In this document: in pieces, positions 7,721-15,362 of the stretch
Numbering within the stretch: the first letter of the stretch is position 1
How the letters are laid out: each line of letters opens with the position of its first letter
Assembly: GCA_964497515.1 (NCBI GenBank)
Contig: CAZCCV010000034.1
Span: 1 to 21,813, forward strand
Reading direction: 5' to 3'
Length of the DNA stretch: 21,813 nt
Origin: CAZCCV01 sp964497515
Lineage (GTDB): Bacteria; Armatimonadota; UBA5829; DTLH01
Notes under the pieces: model-generated
Told to the model about the DNA's origin: nothing
What the model saw: the letters and a program-made list of their open reading frames with translations, nothing else
Databases searched by the model: none
Position numbers and translations under genes: made by a program

Positions 7721-8393
7721 TACCTTCTCCTCCTAGCTTCAAGAAGACGCTGCGGCCGTCGCGGGAAAGCTGGACTCCGTCCGCAGACACCGAGACAACC
7801 TTATATGATCCGCTAATGGTTTGGCCCTCTTTGGCGATGTATCGTTCTTCGCCAAGGCGGATTACGGCCACGTTTGTCCGCCCAGTTATGATGCCTGTTA
7901 CTACGAACCTAGGGAAAGGTTCTTCAACAGCATTCGCCGACTGGCGGTAGTCAGACGAATCATCGTAGCCAGTGTTACTGCCTTGCACGCCGGAGCCAGG
8001 CAGAAAACCACTGTACCCAGACCCACCATATCCATTGGCACTAACGGTTACCGGGGGAATCGGAGTGTGTGGGCGAGTATAGGCAGACGGCGTGTCCACC
8101 TTAATGGAAATGTCCATTGTGGGTGAGAAGGGATCTCTTCTGTTCTCACCGGGGAGCGCCGCTGCTTGAATCTGAATTTGCTGCTCTTCCAGTTCAACAG
8201 TGCACGCCGGATCTTCAGTTCCCATTGGCTGCTTCGGACCACTGCCGGTATTAGCGGTTTGGGCAGGCTTTTTGGCTACTTCCGACGGCTTTTTAGTCGG
8301 CTGTGCCGTCATCTTCATCACCAGGAAGCCAGCCAGAACAGCTATAATGGCGATAACACCGATTATCAGCGGTTGGCTCTTCTTATCCTTCAT
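7710..8393 (-). CDS. pilP: PilP-like type IV pilus assembly protein
   Basis: A 227-aa protein with one N-terminal membrane helix (about residues 8-27), a Lys/Pro/Ala-rich spacer, a Gly/Ser/Tyr-rich segment near 115-145, and a C-terminal small beta domain (about 165-225: VVTGIITGRTNVAVIRLGEE then YIAKEGQTISGSYKVVSV) of the PilP/GspC homology-region type. In known systems PilP links the PilN-PilO heterodimer to the secretin in the periplasm. Classical PilP is a lipoprotein; here there is a transmembrane helix and no lipobox cysteine, closer to a GspC-like arrangement. The call rests mainly on position between pilO and pilQ and on the C-terminal domain. It overlaps both neighbours by 11 bases. 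Confidence 0.8.
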   Translation of the reverse strand: MKDKKSQPLIIGVIAIIAVLAGFLVMKMTAQPTKKPSEVAKKPAQTANTGSGPKQPMGTEDPACTVELEEQQIQIQAAALPGENRRDPFSPTMDISIKVDTPSAYTRPHTPIPPVTVSANGYGGSGYSGFLPGSGVQGSNTGYDDSSDYRQSANAVEEPFPRFVVTGIITGRTNVAVIRLGEERYIAKEGQTISGSYKVVSVSADGVQLSRDGRSVFLKLGGEGNAS

Positions 8394-9150
8394 TGTTATT
8401 CGACCTCCCGTCAGCTAAGGCTGCCCTGCTGGTCGGTGCTGGTGCAGCCTGTCCCCCGAAAGCCTGGTGTACTGGTTTCTTGTCCGGAGTACTCTCTTTG
8501 AATACAAAAGCGGTCAGTCCAAGCTTCACAAGCAGAGTAGGGGATCCTTTCTTTTCAGCAGCAGCCATAGGTGCCATTTCGATTTGGTTCACGGCCACAA
8601 TCTTCGGGAATCTGGTAAGACTGAACATAAAATCGTGAATGTTCCAGTAAGTGCCTTCCAGTTCCAGATCGATAAGTAGCTCATCATATGGCTTAACCGG
8701 CTCTGACTTTTCAGCGGCAGCAGTCTTACCACTCGTTCCACCATCTTCGGCCTTAGGCGCGGGCCTGGGAGCCTCGATTGGTGCGGGGCGTGGTCTGACT
8801 GACGTCACCTTCAAAGAGTGCTGCTTCCCCAGCTCTTCCAACTGTCCCAAGAGCGTCGGGACATAGGCGAATGTTGAAACGGAGGTTTCAAGGAAGCTGA
8901 TCTCCATTTGAGCTTTGTTGCACTCTGCCTGAGCCTGTTTGAGTCGGCCAGCGATGCGTGTGCTGTCTTCCACCTGTTTTTGCTTTTCAGTAAGCGAGGT
9001 AGAAACAGCGTGCAAGTGTTTCGATCCAACCATATAGACAAGAACACCTACAATGCAAAGGAAGGCCGCAATCACTGCCAGCATGGTCAGTGTTCGCGTA
9101 GTTGGTCTGATTTTGATAGACCCACGCAGGCGCGGAGATAACTGTTTCAA
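8383..9150 (-). CDS. pilO: PilO-like type IV pilus alignment-complex protein
   Basis: Inner-membrane protein (255 aa) with a short cytoplasmic tail, one transmembrane helix (about residues 22-42), a periplasmic coiled coil (about 50-95) and a ferredoxin-like C-terminal domain (DELLIDLELEGTYWNIHDFM, then SLTRFPKIVAVNQIEM), the typical PilO pattern. An Ala/Pro-rich insertion (about 120-150) separates coiled coil and fold. PilO pairs with PilN to align the inner-membrane platform with the secretin. The start is TTG overlapping the pilN TGA stop (TTGA); AAGGAGG lies about ten bases upstream, so the non-ATG start is acceptable. It overlaps pilP by 11 bases. Confidence 0.88.
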   Translation of the reverse strand: MKQLSPRLRGSIKIRPTTRTLTMLAVIAAFLCIVGVLVYMVGSKHLHAVSTSLTEKQKQVEDSTRIAGRLKQAQAECNKAQMEISFLETSVSTFAYVPTLLGQLEELGKQHSLKVTSVRPRPAPIEAPRPAPKAEDGGTSGKTAAAEKSEPVKPYDELLIDLELEGTYWNIHDFMFSLTRFPKIVAVNQIEMAPMAAAEKKGSPTLLVKLGLTAFVFKESTPDKKPVHQAFGGQAAPAPTSRAALADGRSNNNEG

Positions 9151-9740
9151 CTCTTTGCCACCTCCTTATCGTCCTTCTTAGGAAGCTGGATTCCGGCGGC
9201 AACCTCGAATTCGACTCCGTTCATCGAGCCTGCACTGGCCTTCTGAGTGTACTGCAGATCGACTGTAGAAAAGTCGGGCACGTTGTCGTGAAGTCTCAGC
9301 ATAGTCAGTCCAACCATTTCCTGGCTTATGGACAGTCCATTGATGTTTACCTTCACGGTGTCTGCATCTTGCATAGCGTGCTCGGTCGATATTCGGGTAA
9401 ACCAAGTATGGTCTGGAACGCTCAGACTCAGGTTGTGCATTACTCTGCACCAACGAAACGTATCAGTCTTCGCGTCATTCAGAGTGTCGAGTTTCGGACC
9501 AAGGCCTTTGGTCATTTTCTCAAAGCTCTGAATCTTACTGACTGTTGGCTGTAGTTTCGTGAGCTGTACGTCCAGCGACTGGGCCATTGACCGTGTCCGG
9601 TATATCTGTGACATCATAAAGCCGCCGACAAGCGCCACCAGCGCAACTTCGACGACGATAGCAATCAACAGCCTGCGGACATTTGACTCCAGGCGTCGTT
9701 TTTCCGCGCGCCTTGGAGCGATCATATTAATTGAGGGCAT
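9147..9740 (-). CDS. pilN: PilN-like type IV pilus alignment-complex protein
   Basis: Bitopic inner-membrane protein (197 aa): a short cytoplasmic N terminus containing PSINMIAPRR, which matches the conserved INLLP-type segment that docks in PilM, then one transmembrane helix (about 25-46), a coiled-coil stretch and a periplasmic ferredoxin-like fold (VKVNINGLSISQEMVGLTML). The ATG at 9740 has GGAG eight bases upstream. A GTG at 9764 that overlaps the pilM stop is an alternative but lacks a good ribosome site. The stop overlaps the pilO TTG. Confidence 0.9.
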   Translation of the reverse strand: MPSINMIAPRRAEKRRLESNVRRLLIAIVVEVALVALVGGFMMSQIYRTRSMAQSLDVQLTKLQPTVSKIQSFEKMTKGLGPKLDTLNDAKTDTFRWCRVMHNLSLSVPDHTWFTRISTEHAMQDADTVKVNINGLSISQEMVGLTMLRLHDNVPDFSTVDLQYTQKASAGSMNGVEFEVAAGIQLPKKDDKEVAKS

Positions 9741-9760
9741 GGGTAGAGCTCCTTTCGCGC

Positions 9761-10885
9761 TCACGCAGCGGGACGCTGCCTGGCTCTTGTCATCTCCTCT
9801 TTAAGTGCGAGTCCGGTACCTACTACTAGTGTGGGTCCGTACTCGTCAACAAACTCTTGAGAATAGCGCCCGAGGGCTATGTTGCCAGCAGAGAACGGGT
9901 CGCCGAGTTCGGCGGGTACGTTCAGCTTAGAGGCTACATAACTGGCCATTCCGGGCATTCTGGCGGTTCCGCCAGTGATTACAATCTCAGAAACCGCCGC
10001 CTGCTCGGCGCCTTCCGGGAACTGCGACTGATAATAATGAATCGACCTTCTGATCTCGCGAAGCAGCTCATCAAGCAGTGGCTGAACCACTCTCCAGGAC
10101 TTGTTTTCGCCATCCAGGTTGGATAGCCTGTCTATAGAGTCCTCCGCAGTCATTTCGAACTTCATACGTTCGGCATCCTCATAGCTGAAGCCCGTCAGCG
10201 TCTTAATGGCGTTAGTGAAACTTTCGCCAGCGATAGGGATGCTTCTGGTCAAAGCAAACGTGCCATTCGAGACGATATTCACATCTGTATGGCTGGCACC
10301 CATATCGACTAGAGCTACGGTTTTGGTCAGAAGATCTGAGTCTGTCCGGTTCTCCACCAGGGAGCGGATAATGGAAAATGCCTCCACATCGACAGCCACA
10401 GGCTCCAGTCCTGCTGCTTCAAGAACGTTGACTTTGGATTCTACGAGTTCCTTGGGTGCAGCAACGAGCATAACGTTCATTTGCTCGCCACCCTCGAGTT
10501 CTTCGAGAATCTCAAACTCCACGATGCTGTCTTCGACAGATGCAGAGATGTACTTTGAAGCCTCGAAGTGGATAGACTTGCGGAGTTGCATCTCATTCAT
10601 CTTCGGCAATTGGACTTGCCGTACAATGACTTGAGGTCCAGTGACAGCGGCCACTGCACTGGTACTTCGGATGTTTGCTGTCCGGAGAAGACTCTTGATG
10701 GACTGTGCGACATCTAGGAAGTTTGTGATGACACCATCGCGGCATGAGTCGGGAGGCGTTGCCTGCAGGGATGCGCTTGCAAGACGGAAGCCAGTCGTCG
10801 CCGGTTCCACCTCAATAGCCTTAATATGGCTACTCCCGATGTCGATGCCAACTATGGTTTCCCTGCCAAATAGCTGTGATAGCAC
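9761..10885 (-). CDS. pilM: Type IV pilus assembly ATPase-like protein PilM
   Basis: Actin-fold cytoplasmic protein (374 aa) that binds the N-terminal tail of PilN. Visible nucleotide-binding motifs are phosphate-1 IVGIDIGSSHIKAIEVE (residues 11-27), phosphate-2 VALVDMGASHTDVNIVSNG in the middle, and the adenosine motif IVITGGTARMPGMASYV near residue 305. An SHS2-type insertion (VTGPQVIVRQVQLPKMNE) is present, as in PilM/FtsA. The start is GTG with AAGGGGG about eleven bases upstream; no ATG in the frame suits. It is the first gene of the pilMNOPQ block, so the operon promoter should lie in the 10886-11164 divergent region. I could not identify that promoter with confidence. Confidence 0.94.
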   Translation of the reverse strand: MLSQLFGRETIVGIDIGSSHIKAIEVEPATTGFRLASASLQATPPDSCRDGVITNFLDVAQSIKSLLRTANIRSTSAVAAVTGPQVIVRQVQLPKMNEMQLRKSIHFEASKYISASVEDSIVEFEILEELEGGEQMNVMLVAAPKELVESKVNVLEAAGLEPVAVDVEAFSIIRSLVENRTDSDLLTKTVALVDMGASHTDVNIVSNGTFALTRSIPIAGESFTNAIKTLTGFSYEDAERMKFEMTAEDSIDRLSNLDGENKSWRVVQPLLDELLREIRRSIHYYQSQFPEGAEQAAVSEIVITGGTARMPGMASYVASKLNVPAELGDPFSAGNIALGRYSQEFVDEYGPTLVVGTGLALKEEMTRARQRPAA

Positions 10886-11012
10886 TTCTTGGTTAACCCC
10901 CTTCGGCTATACGAAACCTGCACGACAAGAAGCGTTGAAGGAGGCGAATGCGTACACAGAGGTCGCTTTATCGTCTACCCGGACGCCATGTCGTGACGAC
11001 TACCGCGAAAAC

Positions 11013-11068
11013 ACGGTATCAACGGTATTATTCCTTCGGTAATCTTGTTTCCGAGATAAATTATCGGG
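11013..11068. promoter_or_regulatory. Repeats in the pilM / DUF2905 divergent region
   Basis: The 279-bp gap 10886-11164 contains CGGTAW-type direct repeats (ACGGTATC 11013-11020, ACGGTATT 11022-11029, CGGTAATC 11037-11044) and an inverted repeat (CCGA-G-ATAA / TTATCGG, 11051-11067). They lie between the pilM operon and the plus-strand operon and could be regulator sites. No transcription factor can be named. Confidence 0.35.
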
Positions 11069-11132
11069 TTCATGCACTACTAAATAAGAGGGCAATTGTA
11101 AAACTAGTACAAGTACGGGGAACATTGCCCGC

Positions 11133-11161
11133 TTGACTTTGTCCTTCTGCAGCATTAAAAT
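11133..11161 (+). promoter_or_regulatory. Sigma-70-type promoter for the DUF2905-queA operon
   Basis: TTGACT (11133-11138), a 17-base spacer, then TAAAAT (11156-11161): five of six matches in each box. Transcription should start near 11168. The message would carry DUF2905, queA and probably the genes beyond. Confidence 0.75.
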
Positions 11162-11164
11162 AGC

Positions 11165-11422
11165 TTGCGTATAAGTTTCACAAGTGAAAGTTGGACACCG
11201 ATTTTGGGCAAAGTTGTAGTGCTTGCCGGTATCCTGATTCTATTAGCCGGCATTGTTCTGATGACCATCGAGCGCTACACGGACAGGCACGGTCTGCCCG
11301 GGGATCTCGTGTGGCGGAGGAGTGGAACTACAGTTTATTTCCCCATAGTCACAATGATACTCGTGAGCATAATCTTTACCATTGTGCTGAACCTGGTGCT
11401 CCGGTTCGTACTGCGGGGGTAG
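11165..11422 (+). CDS. DUF2905-family small membrane protein
   Basis: Small protein with two predicted membrane helices (LGKVVVLAGILILLAGIVLM and the C-terminal VTMILVSIIFTIVLNLVL) joined by a conserved hinge, HGLPGDLVWRRSGTTVYFPI, which is the DUF2905 hallmark (LPGD followed by YFP). Function unknown. From family knowledge, such genes often sit next to ruvB and queA, and here queA follows three bases after the stop. The frame opens with TTG at 11165, but the -10 box ends only three bases before it. The true start may be the TTG at 11204, which gives 72 aa and fits the usual family N terminus (M-GK). Neither has a clear ribosome site. Confidence 0.85.
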   Translation: MRISFTSESWTPILGKVVVLAGILILLAGIVLMTIERYTDRHGLPGDLVWRRSGTTVYFPIVTMILVSIIFTIVLNLVLRFVLRG

Positions 11423-11424
11423 GG

Positions 11425-12441
11425 ATGAACATACGGGATTTCGACTATGGGTTAACTGTGGATTTGATTGCTCAGGACCCTCTGAAAGAGCGTGATCAGT
11501 CGCGCTTATTGGTGCTCGACAAAGTTACGGGCGATATTGCTCACCGCTGCTTTACGGATGTGCTCGAGTATCTGAGACCCGACGACCTAATGGTCTTTAA
11601 CGATACTAGAGTTGTGGCAACGAGGCTCCGCGGGGTTAAGCCGGCTACCGGCGGCTTTGTGGAAGCGCTGCTTACTGCAAGGTTGGCAGACAATCGCTGG
11701 AAGGCGATAGTGAAGCCTGGCAGACGTGTGCCCGTAGGTACGCAGATAGCCTTTGGAAATGAAGACCTAGAGGCGGTCGCTGTGGAGCGGCTTCCGGACG
11801 GCGGGCGAGTTCTGGAGTTCAGCGGGAACGGCAATTGCGACGAGTTGATCGGACGGCTGGGTGAAGTGCCGTTACCGCCTTATATCGGAAAGAAGCTTGA
11901 AGACCGGCAGCGATATCAAACAGTTTACGCAACACACGATGGTTCTGCAGCGGCTCCAACGGCGGGACTGCATTTTACAGAGCAGATACTAAGTGCTATT
12001 CGCAGCATGGGCATCGAAATGGCGTTCATAACACTGCATGTTGGTATTGGCACGTTCCGTCCCGTTAGAGTCGAAAATATAGAAGATCACGAGATGCACG
12101 CAGAGAGTGTGTTATTGAGTGAGGAAGCAGCCGAGCGAGTCAATGCGTGCAAAGGCCGAATAGTGTGCGTTGGAACGACTACTGCTCGAGCTTTGGAAAG
12201 CGCTGCCGTAGCAGAACACAGAGTCCGACCGATGTGCGAAGAGACAAGACTCTTTATGACTCCGGGGTATGAGTTTAAGATTGTAGACGCACTTGTAACA
12301 AACTTTCACATGCCGCGTTCGACGCTGATGATATTGGTAAGCGCACTGGCAGGAACAGAGAGTATTCAGAAGGCGTATAAAGAAGCCATTCGTGAACGCT
12401 ATCGCTTCTTGAGTTTTGGGGACGCCATGCTAATCTGCTGA
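11425..12441 (+). CDS. queA: S-adenosylmethionine:tRNA ribosyltransferase-isomerase QueA
   Basis: Transfers and isomerises the ribosyl part of S-adenosylmethionine onto preQ1 at wobble position 34 of tRNA, giving epoxyqueuosine. The 338 aa match the family length. Seen: IAQDPLKERDQSRLLVLD, VFNDTRVVATRLRG, the core motif LHVGIGTFRPVRVENIEDH, VGTTTARALES, and the C-terminal LVTNFHMPRSTLMILVSALAG. The ATG at 11425 follows a GGGGGTAGGG ribosome site and lies two bases after the DUF2905 stop, so the pair is probably translationally coupled. A longer frame from 11191 runs through DUF2905 in another frame and is not used. No tgt or queG is in the window. Confidence 0.97.
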   Translation: MNIRDFDYGLTVDLIAQDPLKERDQSRLLVLDKVTGDIAHRCFTDVLEYLRPDDLMVFNDTRVVATRLRGVKPATGGFVEALLTARLADNRWKAIVKPGRRVPVGTQIAFGNEDLEAVAVERLPDGGRVLEFSGNGNCDELIGRLGEVPLPPYIGKKLEDRQRYQTVYATHDGSAAAPTAGLHFTEQILSAIRSMGIEMAFITLHVGIGTFRPVRVENIEDHEMHAESVLLSEEAAERVNACKGRIVCVGTTTARALESAAVAEHRVRPMCEETRLFMTPGYEFKIVDALVTNFHMPRSTLMILVSALAGTESIQKAYKEAIRERYRFLSFGDAMLIC

Positions 12442-12481
12442 TGTTGTGCGCTGTCACTTATAGAAGATTCGGGAGGGGAAT

Positions 12482-13504
12482 ATGAACAACTACGACAATA
12501 AGCTCAAGGAGTGGCTGAAGTATGTGGAACAGCAGGTCGGTGCCGTTCAACAGGATGTGAGCGATGATGAAAAGAGTGTGGCTGATTCCCAGCAGGCGGT
12601 GTCCGACGCTAGACTCGAGCAGGAGCGTCTGCAGGAGAAGCTGATGCTTCGCGATCGAATGGGTCGCCCGATAGCAGACGATTTGCCGGGCACCGATCCG
12701 ACATCAATTATTGCGGACTCGTCACTGATTGAGCGTCCTCGAGAGGTTGAGCGCCGCGAACCGGCGCTATTTGAAGAGACCGATGTTCCAGATGTGGAAG
12801 ACTTTTTGCCCTTCCTGCGTGAGCCTGAGAACCAGGTTCGTATCCCAGAAGAACGGGTGGGGCATCGCTCAATTATTGAAGATCGTTCAGTGGAGAAGCC
12901 ATTGCTCGATGAGCCGAGTCTTCCTTTCAGTGAAGGAACTGGTGAGCCGAAGCCGATTATTCGTCCTACCCAGCCACCGGTCGAAGACACTGTCAAACCG
13001 GTTGAGCCTCCAATTGCGTCTCAGGTAGTGGTTGAGCCGCCAAAGCGCGAGGAAGCTACGCCACCAGTTGAGAGAATTCAGGAGCCAGAGAAGCAGAATG
13101 TAGTGTCAGCGGCTGTTCTTCGAGAAGAAGCTTCCTCGAAGCCAGTGGAAACGCAAGATGCTGCAGTCAATGAAATGTGGGGGAAACTTCCCAAGCACAT
13201 CCGGCTGTTGATGGAGACCCCAAGTGGCGAGGTTGCACAGAATTCCTACAAGCAGTTCAAAGAGTCTCGTGAAGATTTGATCTCCAGACTGCTCGATCCA
13301 ATGATATCTTTGGAAGAGACAGCCAGGATTCTGAACGTCTGCCCGACTACTGTGCGTAGGTATACGAATAAGGGGACGCTGAACCACATCAGAACGGCCG
13401 GGAACCAGCGTAGATTCAGGCTGTCCGATGTCCTGGCATTTCTGGAAGCTCAGGCATCAAAGACAACCACAACACGTGCTACGCAGTCTGAAAGCGCTGA
13501 ATAG
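12482..13504 (+). CDS. Coiled-coil protein with C-terminal BldC/MerR-like DNA-binding domain
   Basis: A 340-aa protein of unknown role. Residues about 5-60 are strongly helical and charged (probable coiled coil). Residues 65-240 are Pro/Glu/Val-rich and likely disordered. Residues about 270-322 form a winged helix-turn-helix of the HTH_17/excisionase type: SLEETARILNVCPTTVRRY, then IRTAGNQRRFRLSDVLAFLE, very like BldC and MerR N-terminal domains. It probably binds DNA and multimerises through the coiled coil. There is no effector-binding domain of the usual MerR kind. The ATG has GGGAGGGG four to eleven bases upstream. It lies 40 bases after queA and is likely co-transcribed with it. DNA targets cannot be read from the sequence. 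Confidence 0.8.
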   Translation: MNNYDNKLKEWLKYVEQQVGAVQQDVSDDEKSVADSQQAVSDARLEQERLQEKLMLRDRMGRPIADDLPGTDPTSIIADSSLIERPREVERREPALFEETDVPDVEDFLPFLREPENQVRIPEERVGHRSIIEDRSVEKPLLDEPSLPFSEGTGEPKPIIRPTQPPVEDTVKPVEPPIASQVVVEPPKREEATPPVERIQEPEKQNVVSAAVLREEASSKPVETQDAAVNEMWGKLPKHIRLLMETPSGEVAQNSYKQFKESREDLISRLLDPMISLEETARILNVCPTTVRRYTNKGTLNHIRTAGNQRRFRLSDVLAFLEAQASKTTTTRATQSESAE

Positions 13505-13553
13505 TCCGTGATTATCAATTGTTAGCAACCAAATAGGAGAGGAACACAAGGGC

Positions 13554-14192
13554 TTGGATCAAATCTTTGCAGTTGTCACTGGGTGGATTACAGAGCAGAT
13601 TACGTCACTAGGGTACTACGGCGTGGTTCTGCTTATGGGAATAGAGAGTGCGTGTATCCCGCTGCCCAGTGAAGTCATAATGCCTTTTGCCGGGTTCATG
13701 GTAAGCAAGCACCCGGAGCAATTCTCTCTTATTGGTGTGGCAGTGGCTGGAGCGCTGGGCTGCGTATTCGGTTCTATTGTAGCTTATTATGCTGGACTTT
13801 ATGGAGGCAGACCACTTGTTGAACGCTATGGGAAATACGTTCTCATCAAGCGCAAGGATCTGGACAAGGCTGACAAGTGGTTTGCCAAGTACGGCAACGC
13901 AGCTGTGTTCGTCTCTCGACTGCTGCCTGTAATAAGAACATTCATTTCGTTCCCTGCTGGGATATCCCGGGTAAGAATGGGTACATTTATTATCTATACA
14001 TTTCTCGGTTCGCTGCCTTGGTGCTATGCCCTGGCTTGGGTCGGGAAGTATATGGGGGATCGCTGGGATCAACTGAGAGACTATTTCCACAATGCTGACA
14101 TTGTAATAGGAATAGTAATTGCTGCAGGGATTGCCTTTTACGTGTGGCATCATCTGAAACCAGAGGCCACAAAGAAATCTGCGGACGAGTAG
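13554..14192 (+). CDS. DedA-family (SNARE-associated/VTT) membrane protein
   Basis: Polytopic inner-membrane protein (212 aa) of the DedA superfamily, several members of which flip undecaprenyl phosphate or phospholipids across the membrane. Seen: ESACIPLPSEVIMPFAG near residues 28-44 (the conserved E and PSE of the first re-entrant loop), a Gly-rich helix with YYAGLYGGRP near 78, and SRLLPVIRTFISFPAGISRV near 120-139, which carries the signature arginines. At least four membrane-spanning stretches are visible. The start is TTG at 13554 with AGGAGAGG about ten bases upstream. It follows the DNA-binding protein by 49 bases in the same orientation. The particular substrate is unknown. Confidence 0.92.
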   Translation: MDQIFAVVTGWITEQITSLGYYGVVLLMGIESACIPLPSEVIMPFAGFMVSKHPEQFSLIGVAVAGALGCVFGSIVAYYAGLYGGRPLVERYGKYVLIKRKDLDKADKWFAKYGNAAVFVSRLLPVIRTFISFPAGISRVRMGTFIIYTFLGSLPWCYALAWVGKYMGDRWDQLRDYFHNADIVIGIVIAAGIAFYVWHHLKPEATKKSADE

Positions 14193-14264
14193 CAGACTGA
14201 AGTCGAGGCTGCAGATGGCCAATAATCTCGTTAGTACGTAAGATCGTTGCGAGGATAATCAATC

Positions 14265-15341
14265 GTGTCGGAAGGAATCGACCTGGAACAGCTGCAAAGG
14301 ATGCAGCAAAAGTTGTATAGAGCCCTGAAAGACAAGGCTGTTCTAACGGAGCGCAGCAAACGCCTGGCAGAACAGCTCGAGGAATTGAAGGGCCGGGAAG
14401 ATCAGAATGATCATGTGGTAAATGAGCTTCTCGAGCGACAGCGCGAGATGAGCTATATGCTTCACCTTGCGAATTCGTTCGTCCACAGAATCCAGGAAGC
14501 GAATACCGCGCTCTCTACAGAGTTTACCGAACTTGTGAAGGAGCTTCCCGCGCCAGATAATCCGGACTGGGAGGAACGGGTCAAGAAGATAAATGATCTG
14601 TTCAAGAAGACCGGCGAGATGGCGGACGAACTGAGCGATGAAGTCTTCAAGCGACCGATTGGCAAACCTCACACTCCTGTGGACCCGGCCAATATTGCAG
14701 CTGAAGAGGCCTCCGAAGATGAACCAGAACCGGTTTCAGCAGTGGCAGAATGCGAGACAGAAACAGAACCCGATCCCGAACCAGAGATTATCGAGGTAAT
14801 TCCCGAACCTGTTGTCCCTCAAGAAGAAACGGTAGTATCAGCAGGGATTCCAGAAGAAGAGCAGCCTGTTTCAACAGTCGAGTACACTGATGGAGCGCAA
14901 GATGATCGACGAGAACAGATCGACCGGCTGTTCGGAACTCAAGATACCGACGCCGACAATGACTCCGTGCCCGATACCGAAAAACCCAAGGCGGGCGTCT
15001 TTGCGCGCATAAGGAGCCGATTGTCAGGCACCCGAAAGAACGCCGAGCCAGTAGACTCATCGGATGAAGATACTGACTCTGCGGCGGCAGAAGTCGATCT
15101 ACCGCAAGAAAATGTCGAGGGCAGTGTTGATGAGGCCGTGGCTATTGATCTTGACGAATGGTCTCACGGTCAAAACGACGATGCCGAAAACGCCGCTTCT
15201 ACAGAAGGCAAAGAGTCGTTCATATCGCGCTTCAGGAAGAACACCAGCGACAATCCTCACCAGCGCACAATCACAGAAATGGAACGTGAGCACGCGCGTC
15301 GCGCAAAGCAGAGAAACCGCCATCCGCACTCGCCAAATTAG
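14265..15341 (+). CDS. Acidic coiled-coil protein of unknown function
   Basis: I do not recognise this 358-aa protein. Residues about 5-95 are a long heptad-rich coiled coil (LEQLQRMQQKLYRALKDKAV, then KRLAEQLEELKGRE), followed by a second helical stretch to about 130. The remainder is low-complexity and very acidic (Glu/Asp/Pro/Thr), interrupted by two basic patches with similar makeup, GVFARIRSRLSGTRKN and SFISRFRKN, and ending in a basic tail. No signal peptide or membrane helix. The shape (N-terminal coiled coil, disordered acidic linker, short basic amphipathic patches) would suit a cytoplasmic scaffold or membrane-associated organiser, but that is a guess. The start is GTG with GAGG about ten bases upstream. 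It lies 72 bases after the dedA-like gene and converges on the phosphatase gene. Confidence 0.75.
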   Translation: MSEGIDLEQLQRMQQKLYRALKDKAVLTERSKRLAEQLEELKGREDQNDHVVNELLERQREMSYMLHLANSFVHRIQEANTALSTEFTELVKELPAPDNPDWEERVKKINDLFKKTGEMADELSDEVFKRPIGKPHTPVDPANIAAEEASEDEPEPVSAVAECETETEPDPEPEIIEVIPEPVVPQEETVVSAGIPEEEQPVSTVEYTDGAQDDRREQIDRLFGTQDTDADNDSVPDTEKPKAGVFARIRSRLSGTRKNAEPVDSSDEDTDSAAAEVDLPQENVEGSVDEAVAIDLDEWSHGQNDDAENAASTEGKESFISRFRKNTSDNPHQRTITEMEREHARRAKQRNRHPHSPN

Positions 15342-15362
15342 ACATATACCAACTGCTTGCGA

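Noticed and set aside
11191..11424. N-terminal extension of QueA
   Set aside because: It overlaps the DUF2905 gene in another frame, is unlike QueA, and the ATG at 11425 has a good ribosome site and family-typical N terminus.
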